Notes: generated from the sequence alone by a model not told the origin. Positions 1 through 9,750 are shown, counted from the stretch's first letter. The stretch: 64,000 nucleotides of DNA from an uncultured Paracoccaceae bacterium (GCA_947488175.1 CANKYO010000004.1:310001-374000); one strand, 5' to 3'. Numbers and translations: made by a program.

Positions 1-1295
1 CCCTCGCCATCGGCCATGGCGACGGTGAGATGTTCGTGGGCTCCGACGCCATCGCACTGGCCCCCATGACCGACCGGATCACCTATCTGGAGGAAGGCGA
101 CTGGGCCGTCGTCACCCGCACATCTGTCGAAATCCGCGACCGCGAAGGTAACATTGCCAACCGCGCGCTGAAGGTGATCCAGATCGACACCGCCCAGGTC
201 GACAAGGCGGGTTATAAACACTTCATGGCCAAGGAAATCGCCGAACAGCCGACCGTGCTGCAAGGCGCGCTGGCCCATTACATCAACGCCGATGGCACCG
301 CCGTCACCCTGCCCGACCCCGGACTCGACTTCACGAAAATCGAACGTTTGACCATGGTCGCCTGCGGCACCGCGTTCTACGCCTGCCTCGTGGCGAAATA
401 CTGGTTCGAACAGATCGCAGGTATTCCGGTCGAGGTCGATGTCGCCTCAGAATTCCGCTACCGCGAACCGCCGGTGACGAAGGGCACTGTCGCCCTTTTC
501 GTCAGCCAGTCGGGAGAGACCGCCGACACGCTCGCCGCCCTGCGCTATATGGATGGCAAGGCCGACAAGATCGTGTCGGTCGTCAACGTCCCCGAAAGCT
601 CCATCGCACGCGAAAGCGACCTGCCCTTGCCGATCCTCGCAGGGACCGAAATCGGTGTTGCCTCGACCAAGGCCTTCACCTGCCAGCTGACCACGCTCGC
701 CATTCTGGTCCTGCACGCGGCACATGTGCGCGGCCGGATCAGCGATGCAGAACTCGCCGATAAACTCTCCGCCCTGCGCGCGATGCCCGGCATTCTGAAC
801 CTCGCCTTGGGGATTGAAGAGAAGTCCAGCAGCGTCTCGCGCAAACTGGCCGAAGCACGCGACATCCTGTTCCTGGGGCGCGGCGCGATGTACCCGCTTG
901 CTCTCGAAGGGGCGCTAAAACTCAAGGAAATCAGCTATATACACGCCGAAGCTTACGCATCCGGCGAACTCAAACACGGGCCCATCGCGCTGGTCGACAA
1001 ACACGTCCCCGTCATTGTTATGGCCCCCCGCGACGCGCTGTTCGACAAAACGGTGTCGAACATGCAAGAGGTCATGGCACGCGGCGGCAAGGTCCTCCTC
1101 ATCACCGACCGGCAAGGCGCGAAAGAAGCTGGCGACGGCGTCTGGGACACCATCCTGATGCCCGAAATCGACCCCTTCCTCGCCCCGATCCTCTACGCGA
1201 TCCCAGCCCAGCTACTGGCCTATCATACGGCCATCGCCAAAGGCACGGATGTGGACCAACCCCGCAACCTCGCCAAATCGGTGACGGTCGAGTGA
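1..1295 (+). CDS. glmS: Glucosamine-fructose-6-phosphate aminotransferase, 3' part
   Basis: Cytoplasmic enzyme making glucosamine-6-phosphate from fructose-6-phosphate and glutamine, the first step to UDP-GlcNAc for peptidoglycan and LPS. The window opens inside the gene; the first complete codon is at 3, and about 431 of the usual ~606 residues remain. Visible are the end of the glutaminase domain (GHGDGEMFVGSDA) and both SIS isomerase domains, with the sugar-phosphate loops ACGTAFYA, SQSGETADT, GVASTKAFT and ELKHGPIAL. The C-terminus ends in the conserved NLAKSVTVE. The catalytic N-terminal cysteine lies outside the window. The stop TGA overlaps the GTG start of the next gene (GTGA), so the two are probably co-translated. 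Confidence 0.97.
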   Translation, partial: LAIGHGDGEMFVGSDAIALAPMTDRITYLEEGDWAVVTRTSVEIRDREGNIANRALKVIQIDTAQVDKAGYKHFMAKEIAEQPTVLQGALAHYINADGTAVTLPDPGLDFTKIERLTMVACGTAFYACLVAKYWFEQIAGIPVEVDVASEFRYREPPVTKGTVALFVSQSGETADTLAALRYMDGKADKIVSVVNVPESSIARESDLPLPILAGTEIGVASTKAFTCQLTTLAILVLHAAHVRGRISDAELADKLSALRAMPGILNLALGIEEKSSSVSRKLAEARDILFLGRGAMYPLALEGALKLKEISYIHAEAYASGELKHGPIALVDKHVPVIVMAPRDALFDKTVSNMQEVMARGGKVLLITDRQGAKEAGDGVWDTILMPEIDPFLAPILYAIPAQLLAYHTAIAKGTDVDQPRNLAKSVTVE

Positions 1296-1972
1296 CGCCA
1301 AAACAGGCCACCGCCCTGCTCCGCGCCGCGGGCGACCCGGCGAAAGCGGCCGAGATGCACCGCTACCACAAGGTCGATCGGCCCTATCTCGGCGTCGCCA
1401 ATCCGCAGATCGACGCCCTGGTCAAGGAATGGCGGGCAGCAACTGACCTCGACACGCGGCTGGCGTTGGCGCACGGCCTGTGGAAAGGTAACTCGCATGA
1501 AGGGCGCATCGCTGCCGCAAAACTGTTGACCCAAGCGCGGATCAGGCCCGACGACACCGGCGCATGGGACCTCATCACCTCATGGGTGCCCGACTTTGAC
1601 GCATGGGCGGTGGCCGATCACGCCAGCATCGCCGGGCAAAAACGGCTGGTCGCAGATCCGACCCGTCTGGACACAGTCGAGACTTGGACAACATCAGACC
1701 ACATGTGGACCCGGCGGGCCGCCCTCGTCATGACGCTCCCCTGGACCAAACAGAACCACCCCAAACCGGATGAACTCGCCACCCGCGACCGCATCCTCGG
1801 CTGGGCGGCCTCCTATGTGACCGACCACGATTGGTTCATCCAGAAAGCCATCGCCTGGTGGCTACGCGAACTCTCAAAACACGACCCGGCACGGGTGCGC
1901 ACCTTTCTGGACATCTATGCAGACGCCATGAAACCCTTCGCCGCAAAAGAGGCGGGACGGAAGCTCCCGTAA
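1292..1972 (+). CDS. AlkD-like DNA alkylation repair protein (HEAT-like repeats)
   Basis: 226 residues, GTG start overlapping the glmS stop by 4 bp. The sequence resembles the DNA alkylation repair family (AlkD/AlkC, COG4912), an all-helical HEAT-like fold that removes alkylated bases. Supporting stretches are YLGVANPQID near the start, LWKGNSHEGRIAAAKLL, WDLITSWVPDFDAWAVADH, WTRRAALVMTLPW and DWFIQKAIAWWLRELSKHDP, which follow the AlkD pattern including the conserved tryptophans and aspartate. Position behind glmS looks like simple operon packing with no functional link. Family assignment is firm; glycosylase activity is inferred. Confidence 0.85.
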   Translation: MTPKQATALLRAAGDPAKAAEMHRYHKVDRPYLGVANPQIDALVKEWRAATDLDTRLALAHGLWKGNSHEGRIAAAKLLTQARIRPDDTGAWDLITSWVPDFDAWAVADHASIAGQKRLVADPTRLDTVETWTTSDHMWTRRAALVMTLPWTKQNHPKPDELATRDRILGWAASYVTDHDWFIQKAIAWWLRELSKHDPARVRTFLDIYADAMKPFAAKEAGRKLP

Positions 1973-1994
1973 GATGGGTCTTGACCCATCCTAC
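1969..1994. repeat. Small palindrome, copy 1 (GATGGGT...ACCCATC)
   Basis: Inverted repeat with 11-bp arms GTAAGATGGGT and ACCCATCCTAC, one mismatch and a 4-base loop. It overlaps the stop codon of the AlkD-like gene and reaches the stop codon of the convergent lipoprotein gene at 1991. A second hairpin with the same core lies at 22604-22625. It could act as a bidirectional terminator without a long T tract, or be a dispersed palindromic repeat. Confidence 0.6.
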
Positions 1995-2473
1995 CTTGCA
2001 AAAACCGCGATCTCCGGCAGCCCCGTCAGCGGCGCATCCAGCAGCCGCATCGCCGCCAGACTGATCTGGCTTCCCGACCCGGCAGCACCGCCAGACGGGC
2101 GCAACTCGATATTGATCGACTTGCCCTGATACTCCACGCGGCCCTCGGTCAGCGTCGTGACCAACGGTGTCTTCAGCCAAATGCCCGGCTCGGTCGGCGG
2201 GCCCAGTGACGCGATCGTTGTGCCCAAACTCTGCTCGGCACTTGATACCTCCACCGCCGTGGCCTCGGCCCGGTCCTCGTCTGTCGTGGTGTCAAACTGT
2301 TCCACCGTTGTGGCATTGGTTGGCGGTGGCGGTGGCGGCGTAGGGTCCAGCGTCGGGGCCGGAACTGCAGCTTCGACAGGGCTACCCCCAGAGGTGCCAA
2401 ACAGACCTTGCATGGATGGCGACGCGCAACCAGCAAGCGCAAAAAGCGGGAGGATCAAAAGGGCGTTTTTCAT
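1991..2473 (-). CDS. Small proline-rich lipoprotein of unknown function
   Basis: 160 residues if started at the ATG at 2473; an in-frame start 33 codons upstream would add a segment with no signal peptide. The N-terminus MKNALLILPLFALAGC is a classical lipoprotein signal with Cys16 as the lipidated residue. A low-complexity Pro/Thr/Ala stretch follows, including a run of prolines, then a compact C-terminal domain of about 90 residues beginning VEQFDTTT. It is divergent from moaA, with 86 bp between starts. I recall similar proteins being labelled 'D-galactarate dehydratase' in this order, but nothing here resembles that enzyme. Probably envelope-anchored; role unknown. Confidence 0.75.
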   Translation of the reverse strand: MKNALLILPLFALAGCASPSMQGLFGTSGGSPVEAAVPAPTLDPTPPPPPPTNATTVEQFDTTTDEDRAEATAVEVSSAEQSLGTTIASLGPPTEPGIWLKTPLVTTLTEGRVEYQGKSINIELRPSGGAAGSGSQISLAAMRLLDAPLTGLPEIAVFAR

Positions 2474-2559
2474 AAACCAGACGTTATGTGCGACCGCGCT
2501 GTCATTCAATAGCAGCCTTGCCGCTTGCGCAGCCGCGCGCCCATCCTTAACGTGGCCGC

Positions 2560-3564
2560 ATGACTGCCCCATTGATTGATCCCTTCGCCCGCGCCATCGA
2601 ATATCTGCGCGTCTCGGTCACAGACCGCTGCGATTTCCGCTGCGTCTATTGCATGTCCGAAAACATGACGTTCCTGCCGAAAAAGGAACTGCTGACGCTG
2701 GAAGAGTTGGACAGGATGTGTTCCGCCTTCATCCGGCTTGGGGTGAAAAAGCTGCGGATCACCGGGGGCGAACCGCTGGTGCGGCGCGATATCATGACAT
2801 TCTTCCGCGCCATGTCGCGACATCTGGACAGCGGCGCGCTGCGCGAACTGACGCTCACCACCAATGGCAGCCAACTTGAAAAATTCGCCGACGATCTTTT
2901 TGCGGCAGGCGTGCGGCGCATCAACGTCTCACTCGACACCCTGAACGAGGCAAAATTCGCCCAGATTACCCGCTGGGGCCGCCTGCCACAGGTCCTGCGC
3001 GGGATCGACGCGGCACAAAAAGCCGGGCTGCGGGTCAAGATCAACACCGTCGCCCTGCAAGGCTTCAATGAGGATGAGCTGTTCGATCTGACCGATTGGT
3101 GCGCCTCCCGCGACATCGACCTGACATTCATCGAGGTCATGCCAATGGGCGATCTCGGCAACGAGGATCGGCTGGGCCAGTACTGGTCCCTCAAGGACCT
3201 GCGGGCGCGGCTGGAAACCCGGTCCCCCCTCACCGATCTGCCTGAAAATACCGGCGGCCCGGCCCGCTATGTGCGCATGGACAGCACCGGGCAGAAAGTC
3301 GGCTTCATCACCCCGCTGTCCCATAATTTCTGCGAAAGCTGCAACCGCGTGCGGATCACCTGCACCGGGGAAATCTACACCTGTCTGGGTCAGGAAGGGC
3401 ATTCCGACCTGCGCGGCCCCTTACGCGCGTCAGAGGCCGACGCCGAACTCGAAACCGCCATCCGGGCCGCCATCGCGCTCAAACCCAAAGGGCACGATTT
3501 CGACTATTCGCGCCAGCAGGTCGACGGGCAAGTCAGCAGGCATATGTCGCATACCGGCGGCTAG
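2560..3564 (+). CDS. moaA: GTP 3',8-cyclase MoaA (molybdenum cofactor step 1)
   Basis: Radical-SAM enzyme that converts GTP to 3',8-cyclo-GTP, the first committed step of molybdopterin synthesis. 334 residues, full length. The SAM cluster motif CDFRCVYC gives Cys24, Cys28 and Cys31; [14 protein letters not shown] is the SAM-binding segment; the second [4Fe-4S] site is in [19 protein letters not shown]; the chain ends in the functionally important Gly-Gly. The window also encodes an enzyme that needs this cofactor (formate dehydrogenase at 52978-55863), although the two loci are about 50 kb apart. Confidence 0.97.
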   Translation: MTAPLIDPFARAIEYLRVSVTDRCDFRCVYCMSENMTFLPKKELLTLEELDRMCSAFIRLGVKKLRITGGEPLVRRDIMTFFRAMSRHLDSGALRELTLTTNGSQLEKFADDLFAAGVRRINVSLDTLNEAKFAQITRWGRLPQVLRGIDAAQKAGLRVKINTVALQGFNEDELFDLTDWCASRDIDLTFIEVMPMGDLGNEDRLGQYWSLKDLRARLETRSPLTDLPENTGGPARYVRMDSTGQKVGFITPLSHNFCESCNRVRITCTGEIYTCLGQEGHSDLRGPLRASEADAELETAIRAAIALKPKGHDFDYSRQQVDGQVSRHMSHTGG

Positions 3565-3575
3565 CCCCGCGAAGC

Positions 3576-4769
3576 TTAATCCGACGGGATGGGCAAAACA
3601 TAAGCAGATCCGGCCCGAGGACCCTGGCGATCATCCATGCTGATCGCAATCGCCAGTTGATCAGATGCAAGGGCAGTCGATACGTCATAAGGCGACCCTT
3701 CCGCCGCTTGATTAATGAGGGTATGGCGCTCCACAAGGTCGCCGGTGTCGAGTGCGAAGATCAGCACCTCGGCCTTGAAGGTGCCGCTGCCCTGCCCGCC
3801 GCCGAAATAGGCGCTGACAACCGCATGATCACGGCTCAGGCTGATCCCTTCTCCAAAGCAGATAAAACCCTCTGCGCCCTCAGGATGAACAAAGACCCGA
3901 CGCTGCTCACCCGTTTGGACATCAAAGAGATAGGCCGCACCACCAGGATGGTCATCATCACCACAGGCACCGATCAGCAGGTTCTCACCTGCTAGCGCGA
4001 TTTCTTCCCCGAAATTGTCATAACCGGCTGGTGTCGGGTTTGGGATCGTCCGCAACAGATCACCCGACGTGGTATCAAAGACAAAGACAGCACCAACCTG
4101 TCCGTCCAAACGGGCAGAGATGACAGCCAGACCATCGGCGACAGCAACCGCATCGCCAAAACCTGCATCGCTTGAATCATCAGGCATCTCAAAAGTCTGC
4201 AAATGTGCTCCGCTTTCAACATTAAACAAAAACGCCTGACCTGCCGATCCAGATTTTGGCGCGCCAATCAGCGCATGGGTATCAGACAGCGCGACAGCAT
4301 TGCCAAAATTGGTCGATCCATCATCCACCGGGTTGGTAAATTTGTGCAGCCTGTCACCAGTCGCATTGTCGAAAACATATGCCGCCCCGGCAAAGCTTTC
4401 GAATACGCCAGCCGGATCATCGCCATAACCACCAACAAGGCTCAACCCATTGGCCGCAGCAACCGAAAAACCGATCAACCCGATCGGACCCGACGCTTCA
4501 CCTTCCAGGACGTGAACCAAATCACCAGTTGCGCCGTCGAAAAGATAGGCAAGGCCCGTTTCAACGCCTTCTTCATCACGCGCAAGCGGAGCACCGACAA
4601 GAACCTGATCGCCTGCAATGGCCACAGACCGGCCAAATTCACCACCACCGCGTTCATCAAAGAACGGGTTGTCGATCATCAGCATTTCGTCGGATTGACC
4701 CAGCACCGGGCCACTCAATATTAGGCAAGCTGCGCTCGCCAAAACCGTCAATCGACATAGCGACATCAT
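3576..4769 (-). CDS. Exported FG-GAP beta-propeller protein with seven repeats
   Basis: 397 residues with an N-terminal signal peptide (hydrophobic residues about 6-24, likely cleavage near VLGQS). Seven FG-GAP/integrin-like repeats can be counted from their cores: FGRSVAIAG (45), FSVAAANG (101), FGNAVALSD (155), FGDAVAVAD (204), FGEEIALAG (253), FGEGISLSR (305) and a degenerate STALASD (364). Each is followed by a hydrophobic strand such as VLVGAP or ALIGAP. Seven blades fit one closed propeller. The protein should sit in the periplasm or be secreted; ligand unknown. It is the last gene of a leftward run, 44 bp after the M20 amidohydrolase, and appears less GC-rich than its neighbours. Confidence 0.85.
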   Translation of the reverse strand: MMSLCRLTVLASAACLILSGPVLGQSDEMLMIDNPFFDERGGGEFGRSVAIAGDQVLVGAPLARDEEGVETGLAYLFDGATGDLVHVLEGEASGPIGLIGFSVAAANGLSLVGGYGDDPAGVFESFAGAAYVFDNATGDRLHKFTNPVDDGSTNFGNAVALSDTHALIGAPKSGSAGQAFLFNVESGAHLQTFEMPDDSSDAGFGDAVAVADGLAVISARLDGQVGAVFVFDTTSGDLLRTIPNPTPAGYDNFGEEIALAGENLLIGACGDDDHPGGAAYLFDVQTGEQRRVFVHPEGAEGFICFGEGISLSRDHAVVSAYFGGGQGSGTFKAEVLIFALDTGDLVERHTLINQAAEGSPYDVSTALASDQLAIAISMDDRQGPRAGSAYVLPIPSD

Positions 4770-4813
4770 GTATACTTCTCTTCAAGACATAAAAGTGCAG
4801 GGACGTATCTGCC

Positions 4814-5980
4814 CTAGTTCGCCGCAGGCATCCGCTGCTCCACAATCTCGGCCCACCACGAACATCCCGCCGGGATTGCCTCATCATTGAAATCATATTC
4901 CGGGTGATGCACTGACGCCGTGTCACCGTTGCCGACCAGAATATAGGCCCCCGGGCGTTCTTCCAGCATAAACGCGAAATCCTCGCCGCCCATGACCAGC
5001 GGGGCATATTCGCAATCGCCAGACACCGACTTTGCGACATCGGCGGCAAAGGCCGTCTGGTCCTCATGGTTCACCATGCAGGGATAGCCGCGATAATAGG
5101 TCACCTCTGCAGTCGCCCCAAAACTGGCAGCAACCCCGGCGCAAATGGCCTTCAGACGATCCTCCGCCAGATCGCGCATCTCTGGTGACATGGTACGCAC
5201 TGTGCCTTTCATATCGACCCGTTGGGCAATCACGTTGAACGCTTTTGAGGACGATTCAATCGACGTGACCGACACCACGATCTGATCGACCGGGTCGGCA
5301 TTGCGGCTGGCGATGGATTGCAGCGCGGTGATCACATGGGCTGCGACAAGGGTCGAATCGACGGTCTCATGCGGCTTGGCGGCATGGCCCCCCTTGCCCT
5401 CAATCGTGATGTCGAACTGATCGGTCGCGGCAAAAAACGCACCGGGACGGATGGCGAATGTGCCCGCCGGGCGCCCCGGCCAGTTATGCATGCCGTACAC
5501 TTCCTGAATGCCAAACCGCTCCATCATGCCGTCTTCGCACATCTCGCGACCGCCGCCGCCGCCCTCTTCGGCCGGCTGAAAGATCACGACAACCTTGCCA
5601 TCGAAATTCCGGGTCTCGGCCAGATATTTCGCAGCCCCCAGCAACATTGCGGTATGCCCGTCATGGCCGCAGGCATGCATGGCGCCATCCACCTTGGATT
5701 TGTAATCCAGACCGGTCTGTTCATGGATCGGCAGGGCATCCATATCCGCGCGCAGGCCAATCACCTTGCCCGAACTGTCCGACTTGCCATTGATCACACC
5801 CACAACACCGGTCCGGCCAATCCCGGTGACAATCTCGTCACAGCCGAACTCCTTCAGCTTGTCCGCCACAATGGCCGAGGTGCGGTGCGTCTCGAACAGG
5901 ATCTCGGGATTTTCATGCAGGTCACGTCGCCATGCGGTGATTTCGGGCAGCAGTTCAGCAAAGCGGTTTTTGACGGGCAT
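4814..5980 (-). CDS. M20-family amidohydrolase (hippurate hydrolase type)
   Basis: 388 residues. Metal-dependent amidohydrolase of the M20D group (hippurate/N-acyl-amino-acid hydrolases, IAA-amino acid hydrolases), releasing an amino acid from its N-acyl group. Metal-binding motifs visible: GLRADMDALP, HACGHDGHT, QPAEEGGGGGREM, MHNWPGRPAG and near the C-terminus MGGEDFAFM. The substrate cannot be read from sequence. Neighbours upstream are a DAO-family oxidase and an ArgE-type deacylase, with a peptide-type ABC importer divergent, so a role in using peptides or acylated amino acids is a reasonable inference. Confidence 0.92.
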   Translation of the reverse strand: MPVKNRFAELLPEITAWRRDLHENPEILFETHRTSAIVADKLKEFGCDEIVTGIGRTGVVGVINGKSDSSGKVIGLRADMDALPIHEQTGLDYKSKVDGAMHACGHDGHTAMLLGAAKYLAETRNFDGKVVVIFQPAEEGGGGGREMCEDGMMERFGIQEVYGMHNWPGRPAGTFAIRPGAFFAATDQFDITIEGKGGHAAKPHETVDSTLVAAHVITALQSIASRNADPVDQIVVSVTSIESSSKAFNVIAQRVDMKGTVRTMSPEMRDLAEDRLKAICAGVAASFGATAEVTYYRGYPCMVNHEDQTAFAADVAKSVSGDCEYAPLVMGGEDFAFMLEERPGAYILVGNGDTASVHHPEYDFNDEAIPAGCSWWAEIVEQRMPAAN

Positions 5981-6037
5981 GGCATCCTCTGGGGTTTGAT
6001 TGGTCTAGGCCCAACATAGACCAGTTTGCGCGCGTTG

Positions 6038-7378
6038 CTAGAGGCTGGGACCTGACACCAGCCGACTACCATCCGAAAAGCGCGACAACCGAAACCGGGT
6101 CAGGTCATGGCCCGGCTGCTGCCCGGTGGCCAGCCGGGCCGCGATGCGCCCCATCGCAGGCCCGATGCCAAACCCGTGTCCGCTCATCCCCGTGCAGATC
6201 GTCAGACCCGGCAGCGCGTCGCAGCGATCCACCACAGGAACCACATCCGGCATGGTATCGATCATCCCCGCCCAGGCGGTCCTGATCGTCGTCGGTCCCA
6301 GATCGGGAAAGGTGGCGCTGAACCCACGCGCCAGTTCCGCGACCTTGGCCGCGCGCGGGGTCGGGTTCAGGATGCGCATCCGCTCAAACGGGCTGACGGC
6401 GTCGCCAGACCATCGTCGTGGCGTCCCCCATGCATCGGGATAGCCTTGCGGCGCGGCAGGCAGAATGCGGGTGCCCAACGGATCCCTGATCAGTTGCGGA
6501 ACAAACCTGCGAAACGCACGCAGGGCATCGGGACCCACGAACAATTCATGATAATCAGCCGCCGCCAGCGTATAGCCGCCATCGCTGCGGCGTCGCCAGG
6601 CCAGCGTGCGGTCCACGGCACCGCCAGCATAGATATCCGGCATCGGTTCGGTCTGCGCCACCGTCGCCCTGACCGAAAGCTGCGGAATGCTGACACCATG
6701 ACGGCGCAGCAACAGCGATGACCACGCACCACCTGCCAGCACCACAGCCCCGGCGCGAATCCGGCCCTTTTCGGTGATCACACCTGTCACCCGCCCGGCC
6801 TCGATATCCAGCAGGCGCACCGCGCAACCCTCCACGATCACGGCCCCTGCCTGCTCCGCTGCTCTGGCGCAGGCTGGGACGGCCACCCATGGTTCGGCGC
6901 GCATATCGGTGGGTGTATATAACGCACCGGCCCAGCGCGCCACGGCGGCAGGCATCATCGCAGTGACCTCGGACGCCGACACAATCCGACTGGTCAGCTG
7001 ATAAGCCGCGGCATCGTCAAGCCACCGCTGATACCCGGCCAGATCGTCCTGGCTGTTCGCCAGATACAGCGTGCCGGTTTGCTTCAGCCCGATATCACCG
7101 GCGTCGCTGGCAATCGCGGGCCACATCCGCAGCGCCTCAAGAACAATGGGCAATTCAGCCAGATCGCGGCCTTGCGCGCGAATCCACCCCCAATTGCGCG
7201 ACGATTGTTCGCCAGCAATGCGGCCCTTTTCCAGTAGCACCACGCGGCTGCCTGATCTGGCCAGTTCCCAGGCGGTCATCACACCAATAATACCGCCGCC
7301 AATCACCACCACATCGGTCGACGCAGGCAGATCAGGCGTGAAGGCCGCCGGTTGCCCGGCATGGATCGGAAACATCAC
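6038..7378 (-). CDS. FAD-dependent oxidoreductase, DAO family
   Basis: 446 residues counted from the GTG at 7378; an ATG follows at 7375. The GTG start overlaps the preceding gene's TGA (GTGA), the ATG start by 1 base, so coupling is expected either way. Rossmann FAD motif VVVIGGGIIGVMTAWELARSG at about residues 24-44, then EKGRIAGEQSSRNWGW, which in this family includes the flavin loop, and a C-terminal GMSGHGFGIGPAMGR. This is the D-amino-acid/glycine/sarcosine oxidase superfamily, which oxidises amines to imines. Substrate unknown; lying between two deacylases, it may oxidise the amine or amino acid they release. Confidence 0.9.
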   Translation of the reverse strand: MMFPIHAGQPAAFTPDLPASTDVVVIGGGIIGVMTAWELARSGSRVVLLEKGRIAGEQSSRNWGWIRAQGRDLAELPIVLEALRMWPAIASDAGDIGLKQTGTLYLANSQDDLAGYQRWLDDAAAYQLTSRIVSASEVTAMMPAAVARWAGALYTPTDMRAEPWVAVPACARAAEQAGAVIVEGCAVRLLDIEAGRVTGVITEKGRIRAGAVVLAGGAWSSLLLRRHGVSIPQLSVRATVAQTEPMPDIYAGGAVDRTLAWRRRSDGGYTLAAADYHELFVGPDALRAFRRFVPQLIRDPLGTRILPAAPQGYPDAWGTPRRWSGDAVSPFERMRILNPTPRAAKVAELARGFSATFPDLGPTTIRTAWAGMIDTMPDVVPVVDRCDALPGLTICTGMSGHGFGIGPAMGRIAARLATGQQPGHDLTRFRLSRFSDGSRLVSGPSL

Positions 7379-8535
7379 TCTGCCAGCATATCCACCAGTC
7401 TGCCAATAAACGCCTCGCCCTGCCGGAACTGATCGACGGTGATGAATTCATTGGGCTGATGGGCTTGGGCGATATCACCCGGGCCGCAGATGACAGCGGA
7501 ATAGCCGCGTTCCTGAAACTGCCCGGCCTCAGTGCCATAGCTGACAACATTGCTGGCATTATCACCGGTCAGGCGGCGGATCATGGCCTCGGCCTTGCCA
7601 TCTTCTTCCGGGCGCAGGCCGGGGACGCTGAAATACTGTTCTGCGGTGATGCCCGCCTCAGGACGGACGGCTTTCATCTCCGCCTCGATTTCGGCCACCT
7701 TATCCATGAAACGGGCCTGCCATGCACCGATATCCTCACCGGGGACGATGCGGAAATCGAAACCGAAATGGCAATCCTTGGCGGTGATGTTGTGGGCGGT
7801 GCCGCCGCTGATCGTGCCAATATGCAAGGTCGTGTAGGGCGGCACAAAATCAGCGGCCAGGTCAGATGGGGTCTTGGCCGCGTTCTCCGCATTCACCTCA
7901 TTGGCCCAGTTGATCAGCTTGGCGGCCATCATGATCGCGCTGACACCCTGCGGCGCCAGTGACGAATGCACCTCGAAGCCGCGAAAATGCATCTTGTAGC
8001 CGATGCCACCCTTATGGCCGGTCACCACCTTCATCATCGACGGCTCACCCACCAGCACGGTGTCGGCGCGGGGCAAGCCGTGGCTGACCATGTGGTCAAT
8101 CATCGGCGGGGCGCCGGTGCAGCCGACTTCTTCATCATAACTCAGCGCGATCTGCAGCGGGCGCTTGATGCCACGTTCAAGGGCCAGCGGCACCGCCGAC
8201 AGGGCCAGCGCATCAAAACCTTTCATGTCGCAAGTGCCGCGCCCGTACAGTTTGCCCTGACGTTCGGTCACCGTGAACGGATCGGTATCCCAGGCCTGCC
8301 CATCGACGGGAACCACATCGGTATGGCCCGAAAGAACAACACCGCCATCCACCTCCGGCCCGATATGGGCATAAAGGGCCGCCTTCGTGCCATCCTCATT
8401 CGGAACCCGGGTCGATGCGACGCCAAAGCCGGACAAATAATCCTCAACAAAATCAATCAGATCAAGATTGCTGTCCCGACTGACGGTCGGAAACCCCACC
8501 AGACGATCCATCAGGTCACGGGCAGTCAGCGTCAT
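7375..8535 (-). CDS. argE: Acetylornithine deacetylase / M20 deacylase
   Basis: 386 residues from the ATG at 8535, chosen because GGGAA precedes it at good spacing; a start 13 codons upstream lacks this. M20A family zinc enzyme: LSGHTDVVPVDGQAWDTDPF (first ligand), YGRGTCDMKGFDA (bridging Asp), LALSYDEEVGCTG (catalytic and metal Glu) and CGPGDIAQAHQPNE (last His). The sequence matches the ArgE type that hydrolyses N-acetylornithine in arginine synthesis. However, in this setting (oxidase, second M20 enzyme, divergent peptide importer) it may be a catabolic N-acyl amino acid deacylase, so the symbol is family-level. Confidence 0.85.
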   Translation of the reverse strand: MTLTARDLMDRLVGFPTVSRDSNLDLIDFVEDYLSGFGVASTRVPNEDGTKAALYAHIGPEVDGGVVLSGHTDVVPVDGQAWDTDPFTVTERQGKLYGRGTCDMKGFDALALSAVPLALERGIKRPLQIALSYDEEVGCTGAPPMIDHMVSHGLPRADTVLVGEPSMMKVVTGHKGGIGYKMHFRGFEVHSSLAPQGVSAIMMAAKLINWANEVNAENAAKTPSDLAADFVPPYTTLHIGTISGGTAHNITAKDCHFGFDFRIVPGEDIGAWQARFMDKVAEIEAEMKAVRPEAGITAEQYFSVPGLRPEEDGKAEAMIRRLTGDNASNVVSYGTEAGQFQERGYSAVICGPGDIAQAHQPNEFITVDQFRQGEAFIGRLVDMLAE

Positions 8536-8745
8536 TATGTTCCCTTTCGTGCTATAAATGCAGCCAAACGCCACATGCGGCTGCGCAACAGTCCCGCATC
8601 GACAGTCTTGCGGCTAACCGCACCGATCGTAAACAGGAATCGGGTTGCGGGTTCCGAAATTGATGCTACCGTTCGCCCAATTGCTGCGCAAAAGCATAAA
8701 GCTGCAGCTAACAACAAGAAACGTGAACCACCTGGGAGGTTCTAT
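8536..8745. promoter_or_regulatory. Divergent intergenic region between deacylase and ABC importer operons
   Basis: 210 bp separate the leftward argE-like start from the rightward ATPase start. Any promoter for both runs must lie here. The rightward gene has a strong ribosome binding site (GGAGGT at 8735-8740). I see no convincing -35/-10 pair or operator palindrome by eye. Confidence 0.5.
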
Positions 8746-9750
8746 ATGCCCGATGGGGCGCTGCCTGTTCTGGATGTCCGGGACCTCAAAACTGTGTTCA
8801 AAACGCGCGCGGGCGAAGTGCACGCGGTTAATGATGTCAGCTTTGATTTGAAACCGGGTGAGTTGCTTGGCGTTGTCGGCGAAAGCGGCTCCGGCAAATC
8901 GGTCACCATGATGTCGCTCTTGGGCCTGCTGCCCTCACCACCCGCCGATATCCGGGGTGGCACCGTCAGCTTTGACGGCAAGGACCTGCTGAAAGTCGAT
9001 GCCGAAACCCTGCGGTCTGTGCGGGGCGGCAAGATCGGTTTCGTGTTTCAGGACCCGATGACATCGCTGAACCCGGTTTACAACGTTGGGCTGCAGATCA
9101 TGGAGCCGCTGCGCAAGCATATGGGGCTCAACAAACGTGATGCCGCAAATCGCGCGCAGGAACTCCTTGAACTGGTCGGTATCCCAGACGCCAAGCGCCG
9201 CCTGCAGGACTACCCGCACCAGTTTTCCGGCGGCATGCGCCAGCGCGTCATGATCGCCATCGCACTTGCCTGCGATCCGCAGGTGCTGATCGCGGATGAA
9301 CCCACAACAGCGCTCGACGTGACCATTCAGGCGCAAATCCTTGAATTGATGAAGGAATTGCGCAGCAAACTTGGCATGGCCGTAATCTGGATCACCCATG
9401 ATCTGGGGGTGATCGCAGGCATCGCTGACCGTGTGATGGTGATGTATGGTGGACAGGTCGTTGAACACGCCCCGGTCAAGGAACTCTTCGGCAATCCGCA
9501 GCACCCCTATACCCGCGCCCTGCTCAAGACGATCCCCACAATCCATGGCGAACGGGCCGCCCGTCTGACCGTGATCGAAGGACAACCGCCCCTGATGGTT
9601 GGACCACCCTACGCTTGCCCGTTCCGCGAACGCTGCGATGTGGCGTTCGACCGGTGCGAGCGTGAAAACCCACCACGTTATGATGTGGGCCACGGGCATG
9701 ATGCGGCCTGCTTCTTTGACGCGCGCACGGGGGCACCACGCGATGCTTGA
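8746..9750 (+). CDS. Peptide-type ABC transporter ATPase, first (DppD/OppD-like)
   Basis: 334 residues from the ATG at 8746; the open frame runs 260 codons further upstream, but GGAGGT lies 5 bases before this ATG and the ABC domain begins at once. Cytoplasmic ATPase energising import. Walker A GESGSGKS (45-52), signature FSGGMRQR, Walker [12 protein letters not shown] and switch His in WITHDLG. The C-terminus has the oligopeptide/dipeptide extension with a Cys-containing [14 protein letters not shown], which in DppD/DppF relatives binds an Fe-S cluster. First gene of a five-gene importer operon (two ATPases, binding protein, two permeases). Confidence 0.94.
   Translation: MPDGALPVLDVRDLKTVFKTRAGEVHAVNDVSFDLKPGELLGVVGESGSGKSVTMMSLLGLLPSPPADIRGGTVSFDGKDLLKVDAETLRSVRGGKIGFVFQDPMTSLNPVYNVGLQIMEPLRKHMGLNKRDAANRAQELLELVGIPDAKRRLQDYPHQFSGGMRQRVMIAIALACDPQVLIADEPTTALDVTIQAQILELMKELRSKLGMAVIWITHDLGVIAGIADRVMVMYGGQVVEHAPVKELFGNPQHPYTRALLKTIPTIHGERAARLTVIEGQPPLMVGPPYACPFRERCDVAFDRCERENPPRYDVGHGHDAACFFDARTGAPRDA

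Noticed and set aside
1991-2473. 'D-galactarate dehydratase' label for the small lipoprotein
   Set aside because: 160 residues with a lipoprotein signal and a proline-rich linker share nothing visible with that ~500-residue enzyme.
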